A stretch of DNA of 64,000 nucleotides from Hohaiivirga sp031546825 (GCA_031546825.1 JAVBJU010000004.1:36820-100819), one strand, 5' to 3'. Positions 41,658 to 51,326 are shown, counted from the stretch's first letter. Notes: generated by a model from the sequence alone, not told the origin. Numbers and translations are program-made.

Positions 41658-42382
41658 GTATGATTGAATTCCGTAAAACCACCAAACGGTTCAATTCGCT
41701 GGTGGTGTTCGAAAATCTCGACCTCACCGTCGAGAAGGGCGAGGTCGTGGTGCTGGTCGGGCCATCGGGCTCTGGCAAATCGACCTTGCTGCGCTGCATC
41801 AACGTGCTTGAGGCGGTCTCGGAGGGAGATCTTCTGGTTGATGGTATTTCTGTGCTCGGAGGCAAGCGTGCGGCGCGGCAGATACGCCTGGAGGCTGGGA
41901 TGGTCTTCCAGCAGTTCAACCTGTTCCCGCATCTGACCGCGTTACAGAATGTGATGTTCGGCCCAATTCAAGCCCGCGGTACTGCCAAGAAAGAGGCCGA
42001 AGAGGCGGGACGCCGTCTTTTGGAGAAGGTGGGTCTTGCCGATCGTGCCGACCATTATCCAGGAGAGTTGTCCGGCGGTCAGCAACAGCGCGTTGCCATC
42101 GCCCGTGCGCTCGCCGTGAAGCCCACCCTGATGCTGTTTGACGAGCCCACTTCCGCCCTCGACCCGGAGCTTCGCCATGAAGTGCTCAAAGTGATGCAGG
42201 ATTTGGCCGAAGAGGGCATGACCATGGTGGTCGTGACCCATGAAATGGCGTTCGCTCGCAAGGTCGGTACGCGCCTGATCTTCATGGAAGGCGGCAAGAT
42301 CATCGAAGATGGCAATCCGCGAGAGCTTATCGACAAACCGCAGAGCGCGCGGCTGAAAGAGTTCCTGCAGCACGTGCATTGA
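41654..42382 (+). CDS. glnQ: Amino acid ABC transporter ATP-binding protein
   Basis: A 242-residue ABC ATPase of the GlnQ/HisP group. Walker A is GPSGSGKST, the Q-loop is in VFQQFNLFPHLTALQNVMFGP, the signature is LSGGQQQRVAIARALA, and Walker B is LMLFDEPTSALDPE; the switch His lies in VTHEMAFARKV. It begins with GTG (41654) overlapping the glnP stop (GTGA); ATG 41660 is the alternative. It powers the GlnHP importer. Confidence 0.93.
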   Translation: MSMIEFRKTTKRFNSLVVFENLDLTVEKGEVVVLVGPSGSGKSTLLRCINVLEAVSEGDLLVDGISVLGGKRAARQIRLEAGMVFQQFNLFPHLTALQNVMFGPIQARGTAKKEAEEAGRRLLEKVGLADRADHYPGELSGGQQQRVAIARALAVKPTLMLFDEPTSALDPELRHEVLKVMQDLAEEGMTMVVVTHEMAFARKVGTRLIFMEGGKIIEDGNPRELIDKPQSARLKEFLQHVH

Positions 42383-42502
42383 GCAGGCCCCTGCCACTGC
42401 TAAGGGCTTGTGTGCCCTACCTTAACAAAAGCCGAGCCTGACATAGATAAAATAACAAAGGTTCCCGCTGCGACGGGCGGCATTCACATTTGAGGAAAAA
42501 TC

Positions 42503-44338
42503 ATGGACGGTCCGAACGCGACGTTACGGCGCAGACGGCTTTTCGCCCGATTCTGGCGATCAGCTGCGCAATTCTGGACCAAACAATCGCGGCGCGAGGC
42601 GTGGTTTCTGACACTCGCTTTGCTGACGTTTATTCTCGGACAGATTTTTATCCAATACCGGCTCAACGTCTGGAACAAGAACATGTTCGACGCGCTGGAG
42701 AAGAAGCTCATCTCGCAGGTTGCGGAACTCGCGCTGCTCTTTGTGCCTCTGGCGCTTGCGGCCGTTGCGTTCAATGTCGCTTCGGTCTGGGGCCGCATGA
42801 CGACGCAGCGCGCCTGGCGGGCGTGGCTAACCGACAATCTCCTTGATCGCTGGTTCAGGCAAGGCCGTTATTACCAGCTCAATCTCGTGAGCGGTGACCA
42901 TAGCAACCCGGAAGCGCGGATCACCGAGGACACGCGCGTCGCTACCGAATCGCCGGTTGATTTCGTGTACGGCGTCACCACCGCGTTGCTGACGGCTGCA
43001 ACCTTCATTGGCGTTTTGTGGAATGTGGGTGGGCGCATCACATTTGAAATTTTTGGGCGCACTATAACAATTCCCGGCTATCTCGTGCTGGCTGCCGTCT
43101 CTTATGCCATATGCACCACCATCATCATGCTGTTTATCGCACGCCGCTTCGTCCCCGTGGCCGAGAGCCGCAACCAGGCGGAAGCGGAATTTCGTTATGC
43201 CGCGACGCGGGTGCGGGAGAATGGCGAAAGCATTGCGCTTCTTGGGGGGGAGCCGGAGGAGCGCAGTTCACTGAGCGAAGCGCTCGGCGTGGTCATCCTG
43301 CGGTGGCGCGACGCCTGCCTGCAATTCATGCGCACGACTGTGGTGTCCTACAGTAATTTCGTCATTGCCCCGGTGGTGCCGCTCATCCTGTGCGCGCCGA
43401 AATATCTCTCCGGCACGTTGTCACTTGGCGAAGTTATGCAGGCGACAACGGCGTTTGTCACCGTGCAGCAATCATTGAACTGGCTGGTGGAGAACTACCC
43501 AAAGCTGGCCGACTGGACCGCCGCCGCCAATCGTGTCGCGGCCCTTATGGTCGCGCTGGATCATCTGGAACGGGCTGAAAAGAACGGCTTTGGTCGTATC
43601 GAACGACGCTCCGATGAGACGCTTGGTGACAACGAGGTGCTGAAACTGAACCAGGTTTCCGTGGCCCTTGATGACGGCACCGAGGTGGTTTCCGAGACCG
43701 AGTTTGTGGTTGCGCCGGGTGAGCAAATATTGGTGACCGGCGAGAGCGGTGCGGGCAAGAGCACCCTGGTGCGTGCCATCGCCGGTCTGTGGCCGTGGGG
43801 AGATGGCGAGATCATCATCCACCGGGATGCTCGACTGTTCTTCATGCCGCAACGGCCCTATGTTCCGGTCGGTACATTGAAACGCGCAGTGGCCTACCCG
43901 AATTCGGTGGATGATCTCACCGATGAAGAAGTCAAAGAGGCGCTGGTGGATGCCGAACTGGGGCACCTCTCGGAAAAGATTGCCGACGAGACCATCCCTT
44001 GGGAAAAGACCCTGTCGGGGGGAGAGCAGCAGCGCCTCGCTTTCGCGCAGCTCTTCGTGCAAAAACCTTCCATTATCGTGATGGACGAAGCCACTTCCGC
44101 GCTCGACCCGATCACCCAGGAGCGCCTGCTGTTGCGCATGCAGGAGAAGCTCCCCAAAGCCTCGTTGATCAGCGTTGGCCATCGCACCGAACTGGAAGAG
44201 TTTCACAACCGCCGCCTGGTGCTCGCTCGCGCCAGCGGTGGCGCGCGCCTAGTGTCGGACGAGCCTCTGGTACCCGTCTCAGCTATGAATCGTTTTTGGG
44301 CACGGCTATTGCTGCGCAACAACCCAAGAGCGGAGTAG
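42503..44338 (+). CDS. ABC transporter of the SbmA/BacA-like family (YddA type), permease fused to ATPase
   Basis: 611 residues. The N-terminal SbmA/BacA-like membrane domain (about 1-320, five or six segments) has FWTKQSRREAWFLTLAL, QYRLNVWNKNMFDALEKK and NPEARITEDTRVATESPVDF. The C-terminal ATPase has Walker A GESGAGKST, signature LSGGEQQRLAFAQLF and Walker B IIVMDEATSALDP. Relatives act on peptides or very-long-chain fatty acid-linked products. BacA-like proteins matter for host association in rhizobia and Brucella, but those lack the ATPase. Good ribosome site (GAGGAAA). Confidence 0.88.
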   Translation: MDGPNATLRRRRLFARFWRSAAQFWTKQSRREAWFLTLALLTFILGQIFIQYRLNVWNKNMFDALEKKLISQVAELALLFVPLALAAVAFNVASVWGRMTTQRAWRAWLTDNLLDRWFRQGRYYQLNLVSGDHSNPEARITEDTRVATESPVDFVYGVTTALLTAATFIGVLWNVGGRITFEIFGRTITIPGYLVLAAVSYAICTTIIMLFIARRFVPVAESRNQAEAEFRYAATRVRENGESIALLGGEPEERSSLSEALGVVILRWRDACLQFMRTTVVSYSNFVIAPVVPLILCAPKYLSGTLSLGEVMQATTAFVTVQQSLNWLVENYPKLADWTAAANRVAALMVALDHLERAEKNGFGRIERRSDETLGDNEVLKLNQVSVALDDGTEVVSETEFVVAPGEQILVTGESGAGKSTLVRAIAGLWPWGDGEIIIHRDARLFFMPQRPYVPVGTLKRAVAYPNSVDDLTDEEVKEALVDAELGHLSEKIADETIPWEKTLSGGEQQRLAFAQLFVQKPSIIVMDEATSALDPITQERLLLRMQEKLPKASLISVGHRTELEEFHNRRLVLARASGGARLVSDEPLVPVSAMNRFWARLLLRNNPRAE

Positions 44339-44450
44339 AACGCGTTTGCATGGGCGAACTGAGAAGGCAAGGGATAACACCAAGCGTCCCTTGTCGCTCC
44401 TCCTCGCAGGAGGAGCAATCACTTTCCGCCCAGCGTAGCCATGGGGTAAT

Positions 44451-44479
44451 AAAAAACCCCGCACGAAGCGAGGCTTTTT
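44451..44479 (-). terminator. Terminator of rpmG (possibly bidirectional)
   Basis: Stem AAAAAGCCTCGC / GCGGGGTTTTTT with two G-U pairs and a 5-base loop; TTTTTT on the minus strand. It also ends with TTTTT on the plus strand, so it could serve the ABC gene upstream as well. Confidence 0.78.
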
Positions 44480-44501
44480 GAAACTTAACAGGAACAAGAT
44501 C

Positions 44502-44669
44502 TTACTTGATCTTGGTTTCCTTGAACTCGACGTGCTTGCGCACGACGGGGTCATACTTCTTGAGCGAGAGCTTCTCGGTCTGTGTGCGCGAGTTCTTCTT
44601 CGTCACATAGAAGTAGCCGGTGTCGGCGGTCGAAGAGAGCTTCACTTTAATGGTTACGGCTTTGGCCAT
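44502..44669 (-). CDS. rpmG: 50S ribosomal protein L33
   Basis: 55 residues (MAKAVTIKVKLSSTADTGYF ... ETKIK), the complete L33 with TKKNSRTQTEKLSLKKYDP in the middle. This alphaproteobacterial form lacks the zinc cysteines. A terminator follows after 23 bp. The 5' leader holds a 7-bp hairpin (44725-44741, GCCGGGC/GCCCGGC). In many relatives rpmG follows divK-pleD; here it is about 5 kb away and on the opposite strand. Confidence 0.95.
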   Translation of the reverse strand: MAKAVTIKVKLSSTADTGYFYVTKKNSRTQTEKLSLKKYDPVVRKHVEFKETKIK

Positions 44670-45042
44670 GGTCGGATCCTCATTATCGATATCCGCAAAT
44701 CACCGGATTTGGCGAAATATCAAAGCCGGGCGAGGCCCGGCCAGTCAAAAACGCGCCGGGAAAACCCGACCAGAAATTGTTGTCCTCTTCCATGCATAAT
44801 TCTGGAGTATGCGTCAAGGGTTTCTGATAGACAAAATGGACTTCCAGTGCGGCGCATTCCTCTGGTTTTCCTGCCTTCCGGCTGCCATGCCGGTTAAAAC
44901 GGCATGGGCGCAAGGGGATATGCCAAAATTCTGGTATTCTGTTTTTGTTTGAATATGGAGCCGGTTGTTTATCTGAAGCGGTGCTTGCTGCAATTGAATG
45001 CGCATCGCCACTGGGGAGATACCGTGCTTCCGGAGGTTCCCT
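44670..45042. other. Divergent intergenic region between rpmG and the MsbA-like exporter
   Basis: 373 bp without a convincing gene. It holds two perfect hairpins: GCCGGGC/GCCCGGC at 44725-44741 (in the rpmG leader) and CCATGCCG/CGGCATGG at 44885-44907. Promoters for both genes must lie here. Confidence 0.55.
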
Positions 45043-46881
45043 GTGTTTGGTTTTTTTGAGAAGCTGGTCAATCCTTACCCGGCTGGAGAATCGGTTGTTC
45101 CGCCGTCGAAATTTCTTGCCTTTGTCTGGCAATGCACGGCGGGGATGCGCGGCCTCCTTCTGGGCGTGATCATTTGCAGCGCGCTCTTGGGCGCATTCGA
45201 GGCGGCGCTGTTTGCTATCATGGGGCGGATCGTTGACTGGCTCGCCACCATCCAGCCCGCCAATCTGTGGCAGCAGGAGGGAGACAAGCTCTTGCTGCTG
45301 ATTGCGGCCATTGTGGTCAGCGTCGTCGTCACGTGCCTGTGGGCGTTCATGAAATACCAGGCGCTCGCCGGAAACTTCCCCATGCGCCTTCGCTGGGTGT
45401 TTCATCGGCTGATCCTCAACCAGAGCATGGTGTTTTTTCAGGATGAGTTCGCCGGGCGCGTTTCTGCCAAAGTGATGCAAACAGCGCTTGCGGTGCGTGA
45501 TACCTGTTTCATCCTCACCGATATTCTCTCTTATGTTCTTGTCTATTTTCTCGCAGTCGCCTTGATTATAGCGGGTTTCGATAAGCTGCTGCTGCCACCA
45601 TTCCTCATCTGGCTGGGGCTGTTTGGCGCGGCTTTGTATTGGTTTGTGCCGCGTCTCAGCAAGGTTTCCCGCGCCCAGGCCGATGCGCGTTCGCTGATGA
45701 CCGGGCGCATCACCGATGCTTACACCAACATCACCACGGTCAAGCTGTTTTCCCACGCCGGGCGCGAGGCGGAGTTTGCCCGCTTTTCCATGCGGGACTT
45801 CATGACCCACGTGAATGCGCAAATGCGTCTGGTCAGTCTGTTTGAACTGGTGATTGATGTTCTGAATAAATTTCTGGTGCTCAGCGCGGCGGGCATTGCC
45901 CTGTGGTTGTGGAGTCGTGGGCAAGTGGGCGTTGGCGCGCTGGCGGCCACAACTGCCCTGGCGCTGCGCCTGTGGGGCATGTCACATTGGGTGATGTGGG
46001 AAATGACCGCCCTGTTTGAAAACGTTGGCACCGTTCAGGATGGCATCAACACCCTGACACGCAGCCCGGCAATCATCGACCGCGTTGATGCTCAACCACT
46101 GGTCGTCACACGGGGTGAGGTGACGTTTGATAATGTCAGCTTCTCTTATGGCAAGCGGGAAGGCGTTCCGGTTATCAATGATCTCAACCTGAAGATCCGG
46201 CCCGGCGAGAAAATCGGCCTTGTGGGCCGTTCTGGCGCGGGAAAATCAACCCTGATCAATCTGTTGCTGCGCTTCTATGATGTGGAAGAGGGTCGCGTTC
46301 TGATTGATGGCCAGGATATTGCAACGGTTACGCAGGATTCGCTGCGGTCGCAGATCGGCATGGTGACGCAGGATACCTCGCTGCTGCACCGCTCGGTGCG
46401 CGACAATATCCTTTACGGGCGTCCCGATGCTGCCGAGCACGAAGTGGTCGCTGCCGCGCGACAGGCCGAGGCCGAAGCCTTCATTGCCGACCTGCGCGAC
46501 CCCGCCGGGCGCGCGGGATATGACGCCCATGTGGGCGAACGCGGTGTGAAACTATCGGGCGGTCAGCGCCAGCGGGTGGCGATTGCTCGTGTGATGCTCA
46601 AGGACGCGCCGATTCTATTACTTGATGAAGCAACCAGTGCCCTCGATTCGGAGGTCGAAGCCGCCATTCAGGAGAGCCTCTATAGGTTGATGGAAGGCAA
46701 AACCGTGATCGCCATCGCCCACCGCCTCTCGACCATTGCCGCCATGGACCGACTAATCGTGCTGGAAGAAGGGCGGATCATCGAAGAAGGCAGCCACAGC
46801 CAGTTGCTGGGCAAACACGGCCTCTACGCCAAATTATGGGCGCGCCAAAGTGGTGGGTTCATTGGCGAGGAGGTGGATTGA
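45043..46881 (+). CDS. MsbA-like ABC exporter (half transporter)
   Basis: 612 residues from GTG 45043, chosen because GGAGG stands six bases upstream; an ATG at 44998 is open in frame without a ribosome site. Six-helix exporter domain (about 25-330), then an ATPase with Walker A GRSGAGKST, signature KLSGGQRQRVAIARVML, Walker B ILLLDEATSALDSE and the switch His in AIAHRLSTI. It probably dimerises to export a lipid, peptide or drug; substrate unknown. It is the third ABC system within 7 kb. Confidence 0.88.
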   Translation: MFGFFEKLVNPYPAGESVVPPSKFLAFVWQCTAGMRGLLLGVIICSALLGAFEAALFAIMGRIVDWLATIQPANLWQQEGDKLLLLIAAIVVSVVVTCLWAFMKYQALAGNFPMRLRWVFHRLILNQSMVFFQDEFAGRVSAKVMQTALAVRDTCFILTDILSYVLVYFLAVALIIAGFDKLLLPPFLIWLGLFGAALYWFVPRLSKVSRAQADARSLMTGRITDAYTNITTVKLFSHAGREAEFARFSMRDFMTHVNAQMRLVSLFELVIDVLNKFLVLSAAGIALWLWSRGQVGVGALAATTALALRLWGMSHWVMWEMTALFENVGTVQDGINTLTRSPAIIDRVDAQPLVVTRGEVTFDNVSFSYGKREGVPVINDLNLKIRPGEKIGLVGRSGAGKSTLINLLLRFYDVEEGRVLIDGQDIATVTQDSLRSQIGMVTQDTSLLHRSVRDNILYGRPDAAEHEVVAAARQAEAEAFIADLRDPAGRAGYDAHVGERGVKLSGGQRQRVAIARVMLKDAPILLLDEATSALDSEVEAAIQESLYRLMEGKTVIAIAHRLSTIAAMDRLIVLEEGRIIEEGSHSQLLGKHGLYAKLWARQSGGFIGEEVD

Positions 46882-46890
46882 GGAGCTCTG

Positions 46891-48105
46891 CTACTCTTCT
46901 GAGGCGCAAAGACGGAAGTGATCGTCTTTCGCCTCAAGGACTTTGTTCGTGCAGGTCTTCAGCATGGCAAGATAAGCTTTGGTTCTGAGGTGGGATTTCA
47001 AGGTTTTTTCGATGTTATCCTGCAGACTTGCTATAAGTTCGATCTCATATCCAGCTTTTCGGGCTGCCGCTATGCCAATTGAGACGAGCTTGGGATCATC
47101 GCGCATCAGCAGTTCTAGATCACTACTGAGGCCGATCGCACGAGCACCGCGATTTACCAGAAGGACTGCGATCCGTCGAAACTGCGCGCGCCTTCCAGAC
47201 TCATCAAAATCCCACATTTGAAGCTCTTCGAGAGTCGATTTTTTGGAAGCGATCCAGTCGCCAGCAATTGCTATTTCCAAAGGAGATGCAGGAGATGACC
47301 ACCAATCGGTATACGTGCTCAAACCGGTGCCGCGCTTCATCAAAAAATCCCGTTGAAGATCGCTCAGGCTGTCGAAATTGTTCAAATACGGTTTAAAAAA
47401 CAACGGAAGCATAATTGAATTGTAATCAGGAACGTCCGGGCACCAGACGCGATCCGGATTAGCCCCCGCTGCGAGCAGCACTCCAACCGAGGCAATATCG
47501 GCTTGGACAGTTGCAACATGGAGCGCTACCCGGTCGCGACCACCCCGCTGGCAGGGAAGGTTGGGATCCGCGCCCGCTGCGAGCAACGTGTTTAGCAATT
47601 CAAGTCGCTGAGCATGGGTTTGGTTGGATTCCGCCCGCGCAGGGGTAACAAAAACCGATAAAATAGGAATACCCGTTTCAACCGACGCACCGGCGGCGAG
47701 CAGCAACTTAACATTGCCGATTTTATTGCCACGGATTGCCGCATCGAGCAGGGTCATTTGCCGTTCCCATGACGAAGAAGCAATTGTATTGGGAGGCAGC
47801 CCGGCCATGAGCATTTGTTCAAGATCACTCGTCGAACCGAAGGCGGTAACCCCTATCGCCAGAGGCTTCCATGTCGGGCAGCGTGGGTCGAATTTAAGCG
47901 CGTCGCGATAATCGGAAAGGTTGAAACTACGCAGTTCCGTCCCATATTTCTGCTGGCAATATTCAGTTTGAGCTGGCGCTGAAGCATCGCTTGAAATGGT
48001 AGGGACGGTAAGGGCAGCTGTCAAAAACAACAGCGCTGAGAGTAGGATACCGTATGTGCAACGTGGATTTTTAAGTAATTGTGACGCCGCTTTCTGGTTA
48101 GACAT
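46891..48105 (-). CDS. Ankyrin-repeat protein with N-terminal signal/anchor
   Basis: 404 residues. A hydrophobic segment (about 18-37) suggests export or anchoring. Several ankyrin-type units are readable: TLLDAAIRGNKIGNVKLLLAAGASV, LELLNTLLAAGADPN and ALHVATVQADIASVGVLLAAGANPD. The rest is divergent, with a C-terminal Cys-containing tail. Codon use looks less GC-rich at third positions than in the flanking rnr/NUDIX genes. Likely an accessory periplasmic or membrane protein that binds another protein; partner unknown. Confidence 0.75.
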   Translation of the reverse strand: MSNQKAASQLLKNPRCTYGILLSALLFLTAALTVPTISSDASAPAQTEYCQQKYGTELRSFNLSDYRDALKFDPRCPTWKPLAIGVTAFGSTSDLEQMLMAGLPPNTIASSSWERQMTLLDAAIRGNKIGNVKLLLAAGASVETGIPILSVFVTPARAESNQTHAQRLELLNTLLAAGADPNLPCQRGGRDRVALHVATVQADIASVGVLLAAGANPDRVWCPDVPDYNSIMLPLFFKPYLNNFDSLSDLQRDFLMKRGTGLSTYTDWWSSPASPLEIAIAGDWIASKKSTLEELQMWDFDESGRRAQFRRIAVLLVNRGARAIGLSSDLELLMRDDPKLVSIGIAAARKAGYEIELIASLQDNIEKTLKSHLRTKAYLAMLKTCTNKVLEAKDDHFRLCASEE

Positions 48106-48145
48106 CCGCTTTTCCCGATCATTGGAACTGTTTGTGCGCTAGAGA

Positions 48146-48907
48146 TTACAGCAACTCCCGCACCGCCCGCCCGCGCCGCACCGTGTAAAACGGCACCGGC
48201 AGTATTTCCGACATTCCCGCTGCCAGCCTTATGCGCAGCTCGGTGACGATCATGCTGGTGATCTGGGCCATTTTGAATTTGTGCGTTTCTTTCAGCGGCA
48301 CCCAGGTGAGTTCGGTGAGTTCCTTGTCGGGGCCAACGAAGCCCTCGTGACGGGCGGCTATGGCTCTGTGGTCAACCACGAAGAAACGGGTGTCGAAACG
48401 CTTTGGTTTTCCGGGAGGCGTAATGGCGCGGGCGACAACGGAAAGTTGCTCGATATCGGGGTAAATGCCCGCCTCGGCAAATTTCTGCCAGGTGGGCTCC
48501 TGCGGGGCGTCGGGTGCGCCGTAGTCACCGGTGCCGATGATCAAGCCGGTTTCCTCGTAGGTCTCGCGGATGGCGGCCAGCGCGAGTGTGCGCCCCCGTG
48601 ATAGGGAGGGGCGGGGGAGCATCTTGTTGAGGGCATCTTCGGCTCGGGCGGAGAGCGCACCGACCACGTTCATTTTGCGGTCGGCAGCTTCAATAACCCC
48701 GCCGGGAAATACGAATACGTCCGGCATGAAGCGCTGGTTCGGGTGGCGGCGCCCCATGAGCACTTTGGGCGAGCGGGTCGAGCGGTCGAGGATAATCAGC
48801 GAAGCGGAATCAAGCGGGCGAACCATACCCTCCGTCGCCTTGCCGGATTCCTGGGTCATATGATCAAGAACCGTCCGGACTTCCTGCTGATAAACCTCTG
48901 GGGTCAT
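48146..48907 (-). CDS. NUDIX hydrolase
   Basis: 253 residues. The Nudix box is split: FVFPGGVIEAADRK is followed, after an insertion of about 35 residues, by LALAAIRETYEETGLI, which carries the metal-binding REUxEE part. Such an insertion is typical of NUDT19/CoA-type Nudix proteins, so a CoA or other nucleotide-linked diphosphate is a likely substrate. It is translationally coupled to rnr (ATGA overlap, 48904-48907), a conserved arrangement in this order. Confidence 0.85.
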   Translation of the reverse strand: MTPEVYQQEVRTVLDHMTQESGKATEGMVRPLDSASLIILDRSTRSPKVLMGRRHPNQRFMPDVFVFPGGVIEAADRKMNVVGALSARAEDALNKMLPRPSLSRGRTLALAAIRETYEETGLIIGTGDYGAPDAPQEPTWQKFAEAGIYPDIEQLSVVARAITPPGKPKRFDTRFFVVDHRAIAARHEGFVGPDKELTELTWVPLKETHKFKMAQITSMIVTELRIRLAAGMSEILPVPFYTVRRGRAVRELL

Positions 48908-51207
48908 TTTGCTCTCCGGGTCTTTCTGGTAGGTTTCTTTTTCTTGTCTTTCTTGATGGGTGCGGTGTTCTTTTTTCCCGGCGCACGGTTGCGGTCGAGC
49001 CTGCGCGGGGAGGAGCGGCCATCGGAGAGCAATTCAAAGCGCAATGCGCCAGCGACGGGGGCGGCTTCCACGAGCTTCACCTCGACCTTATCGCCCAGGC
49101 GATAGCTTTCACCTGTGCGCTCGCCGACAAGCACATGGCGCTTGTCATCGAAGCGGTAATAATCCGCGCCGATGGTTGCCACCGGAACGAAGCCGTCGGC
49201 TCCGGTCTCATCCAGCTTCACGAACAGCCCCGCGCCAACCACGCCGGCAATCTGCCCGGAAAAGGTTGCGCCAACCCGGTCCGCCAGAAAATGGGCAATC
49301 AATCGGTCGGTGGTCTCGCGCTCCGCGGCCATGGCGCGGCGCTCGGCGACGGAGATGCTGGCGGCAACCTCTGCCAGTTGTTCGCGGCTGGTGGCGGCGG
49401 GCAAACCATCCTTGCCAAGTTTCAGGGCACGGATCAGGGCGCGATGCACGATGAGATCGGCATAGCGGCGGATGGGGGATGTGAAGTGGGCGTAGCGGCG
49501 CAGGTTGAGGCCGAAATGCCCATAATTCTCTATTGTGTATTCGGCCTGCGCCTGGCTGCGCAACACCATCTCATTGATGAAGAGCTGGTGCTCCGAGCCT
49601 TCGATAGCATCGAGAATGCCGTTGAAGGTGGCGGGTTTCAGAGCCCCTTGCTTCGGGAGTTTCATGCCGACCGAGGCGAGAATTTCGGCAAGGGTGCGTA
49701 TCTTTTCAGGCGATGGCTCATCGTGGGCGCGATAAATGAGATCACTGCCCGCTTTTTCGAGCGTTTCTGCCGCCGCGACATTGGCGAGAATCATGAATTC
49801 CTCAATCAACCGGTGCGCATCGAGGCGCTGTGGCACGAACACCCGGTCGATGCTGCCATCCGCTTTGAGAACAATTTTGCGTTCCGGCAAATCGAGATGG
49901 AGCGGCCCACGTTGATCGCGGGCTTTGCCTGCTGCCTGATAAGCGGCCCAAAGTGGCTTCAGAATGGGTTCGAGCAGCGGGCCGGTTGTATCATCGGGGT
50001 CTCCATCAATGGCTTTCTGCGCCTGCTCATACGAGAGTTTTGCCGCTGAGCGCATCATGATGCGATGGAAGCTGTGTGACAGCTTCCGCCCGTCGGCTGC
50101 GAGTACCATGCGCATGGCGAGTGCCGGGCGGGCCTCTTTCGGGCGCAATGAGCACAGATCGTTGGAGATGCGCTCTGGCAGCATCGGCACGACGCGGTTG
50201 GGGAAGTAGACCGAGTTGCCGCGATTGAGTGCTTCGCGGTCCAACGCTGAGCTCGGCGTCACATAAGCCGAAACATCGGCGATGGCGACCGTGACAACGA
50301 ACCCGCCGGGATTTTCAGGGTTGGTGTCTTCTATCGCATAAACGGCATCGTCGTGGTCTTTGGCGTCTGGGGGATCAATGGTGACGAGGGGCAGTTCGCG
50401 CCAATCTTCGCGCCCGGTGAGTGTCGCAGGTTCAACGGCTTCGGCCTCAGCCAGTACTTCCGGCGGGAAGATATGGGGAATATCGTGGGCGTGGAGCGCA
50501 ATCAGGCTGATGGTGCGCTCGGTCTTGATGGAACCGTGCTTTTCCTTGACGCGGGCGCGCGGCGTACCAAAACGTCCTGCCTGCGCAAGCGCGGCGCTGA
50601 CGAGATCGCCATCTTCGAGGTTCTCGGCACCTTCCGCTGCGAGCGGGATTTCGCCACTGCGGCCTTTCTTGTCCACGGGAACGAGCCGCATGGATCCGTC
50701 AGGCAGAATGCGCACAATACCAAGCGCCAAAGCCTTGTTGCGCATAATGGTTTTAACGATGCGCCCGAGATAGGTCTCGCTTTCGCCTTTGGCGAGATCA
50801 ACGCGCAGTACCGCCTGATCGCCGATGCCGGGAATACGCAGGCCGGGCCGCATTTTACGCGGGATCAAGACGATGATTTTGGGGGCCTTGCCATCGGCTT
50901 CGTCCCATTCAACCGGGCGTGCCAGCAATTCGCCGTCACGATCCCGGCCGGTGACTTCTGCGATAATGGTGGGAGCAAGCTGGCCTTTTGTGCGCAGTCC
51001 CTTGTTTTTGCGGTTCACAACACCTTCGGTTTCAAGGTCCTTGAGCATCTGCTTCAACCAGATGCGATCACCGCCGTGGATGCCGAAGGCGCGGGCAATC
51101 TCACGCTTGCCGAGCTTGGCGCTGCCATTCTCCTGAATGAACGCCATGACTTGTTCGCGCGTGGGTAATGCAGTGGCCGCAGGGGCCGGACTTTTGAACT
51201 TCTTCAA
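48904..51207 (-). CDS. rnr: Ribonuclease R
   Basis: A 767-residue exoribonuclease. N-terminal winged-helix region (GKREIARAFGIHGGDR), cold-shock domains, the RNB catalytic domain with VTIDPPDAKDHDDAVYAIED (metal-binding Asp cluster), and a C-terminal S1 domain followed by a Lys/Arg tail. It degrades structured RNA 3' to 5'. The start appears to be TTG at 51207 with an AGAGAG site; the next ATG (51147) would cut into the winged helix. Confidence 0.94.
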   Translation of the reverse strand: MKKFKSPAPAATALPTREQVMAFIQENGSAKLGKREIARAFGIHGGDRIWLKQMLKDLETEGVVNRKNKGLRTKGQLAPTIIAEVTGRDRDGELLARPVEWDEADGKAPKIIVLIPRKMRPGLRIPGIGDQAVLRVDLAKGESETYLGRIVKTIMRNKALALGIVRILPDGSMRLVPVDKKGRSGEIPLAAEGAENLEDGDLVSAALAQAGRFGTPRARVKEKHGSIKTERTISLIALHAHDIPHIFPPEVLAEAEAVEPATLTGREDWRELPLVTIDPPDAKDHDDAVYAIEDTNPENPGGFVVTVAIADVSAYVTPSSALDREALNRGNSVYFPNRVVPMLPERISNDLCSLRPKEARPALAMRMVLAADGRKLSHSFHRIMMRSAAKLSYEQAQKAIDGDPDDTTGPLLEPILKPLWAAYQAAGKARDQRGPLHLDLPERKIVLKADGSIDRVFVPQRLDAHRLIEEFMILANVAAAETLEKAGSDLIYRAHDEPSPEKIRTLAEILASVGMKLPKQGALKPATFNGILDAIEGSEHQLFINEMVLRSQAQAEYTIENYGHFGLNLRRYAHFTSPIRRYADLIVHRALIRALKLGKDGLPAATSREQLAEVAASISVAERRAMAAERETTDRLIAHFLADRVGATFSGQIAGVVGAGLFVKLDETGADGFVPVATIGADYYRFDDKRHVLVGERTGESYRLGDKVEVKLVEAAPVAGALRFELLSDGRSSPRRLDRNRAPGKKNTAPIKKDKKKKPTRKTRRAK

Positions 51208-51270
51208 GGGAACTCTCTGAGTGGCCGAAACAGCCTTGTTTCTTCTCTATAGCCTTTTCACCGCCCAAAA

Positions 51271-51302
51271 GAAAAGGCCGGAACCCTCGCAGGTTCCGGC
51301 CT
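51271..51302 (-). terminator. Terminator of glnA
   Basis: A 10-bp perfect stem (GGCCGGAACC / GGTTCCGGCC) with a 6-base loop, followed on the minus strand by TTTTCTTTT, 25 bp past the glnA stop. Confidence 0.85.
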
Positions 51303-51326
51303 CTTTGGTTGAAGCTGTGCCTGCGA

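Noticed and set aside
44683..45924. 413-codon minus-strand frame opposite the MsbA-like exporter
   Set aside because: The exporter on the plus strand has complete ABC motifs; the antisense product is polar low-complexity sequence.
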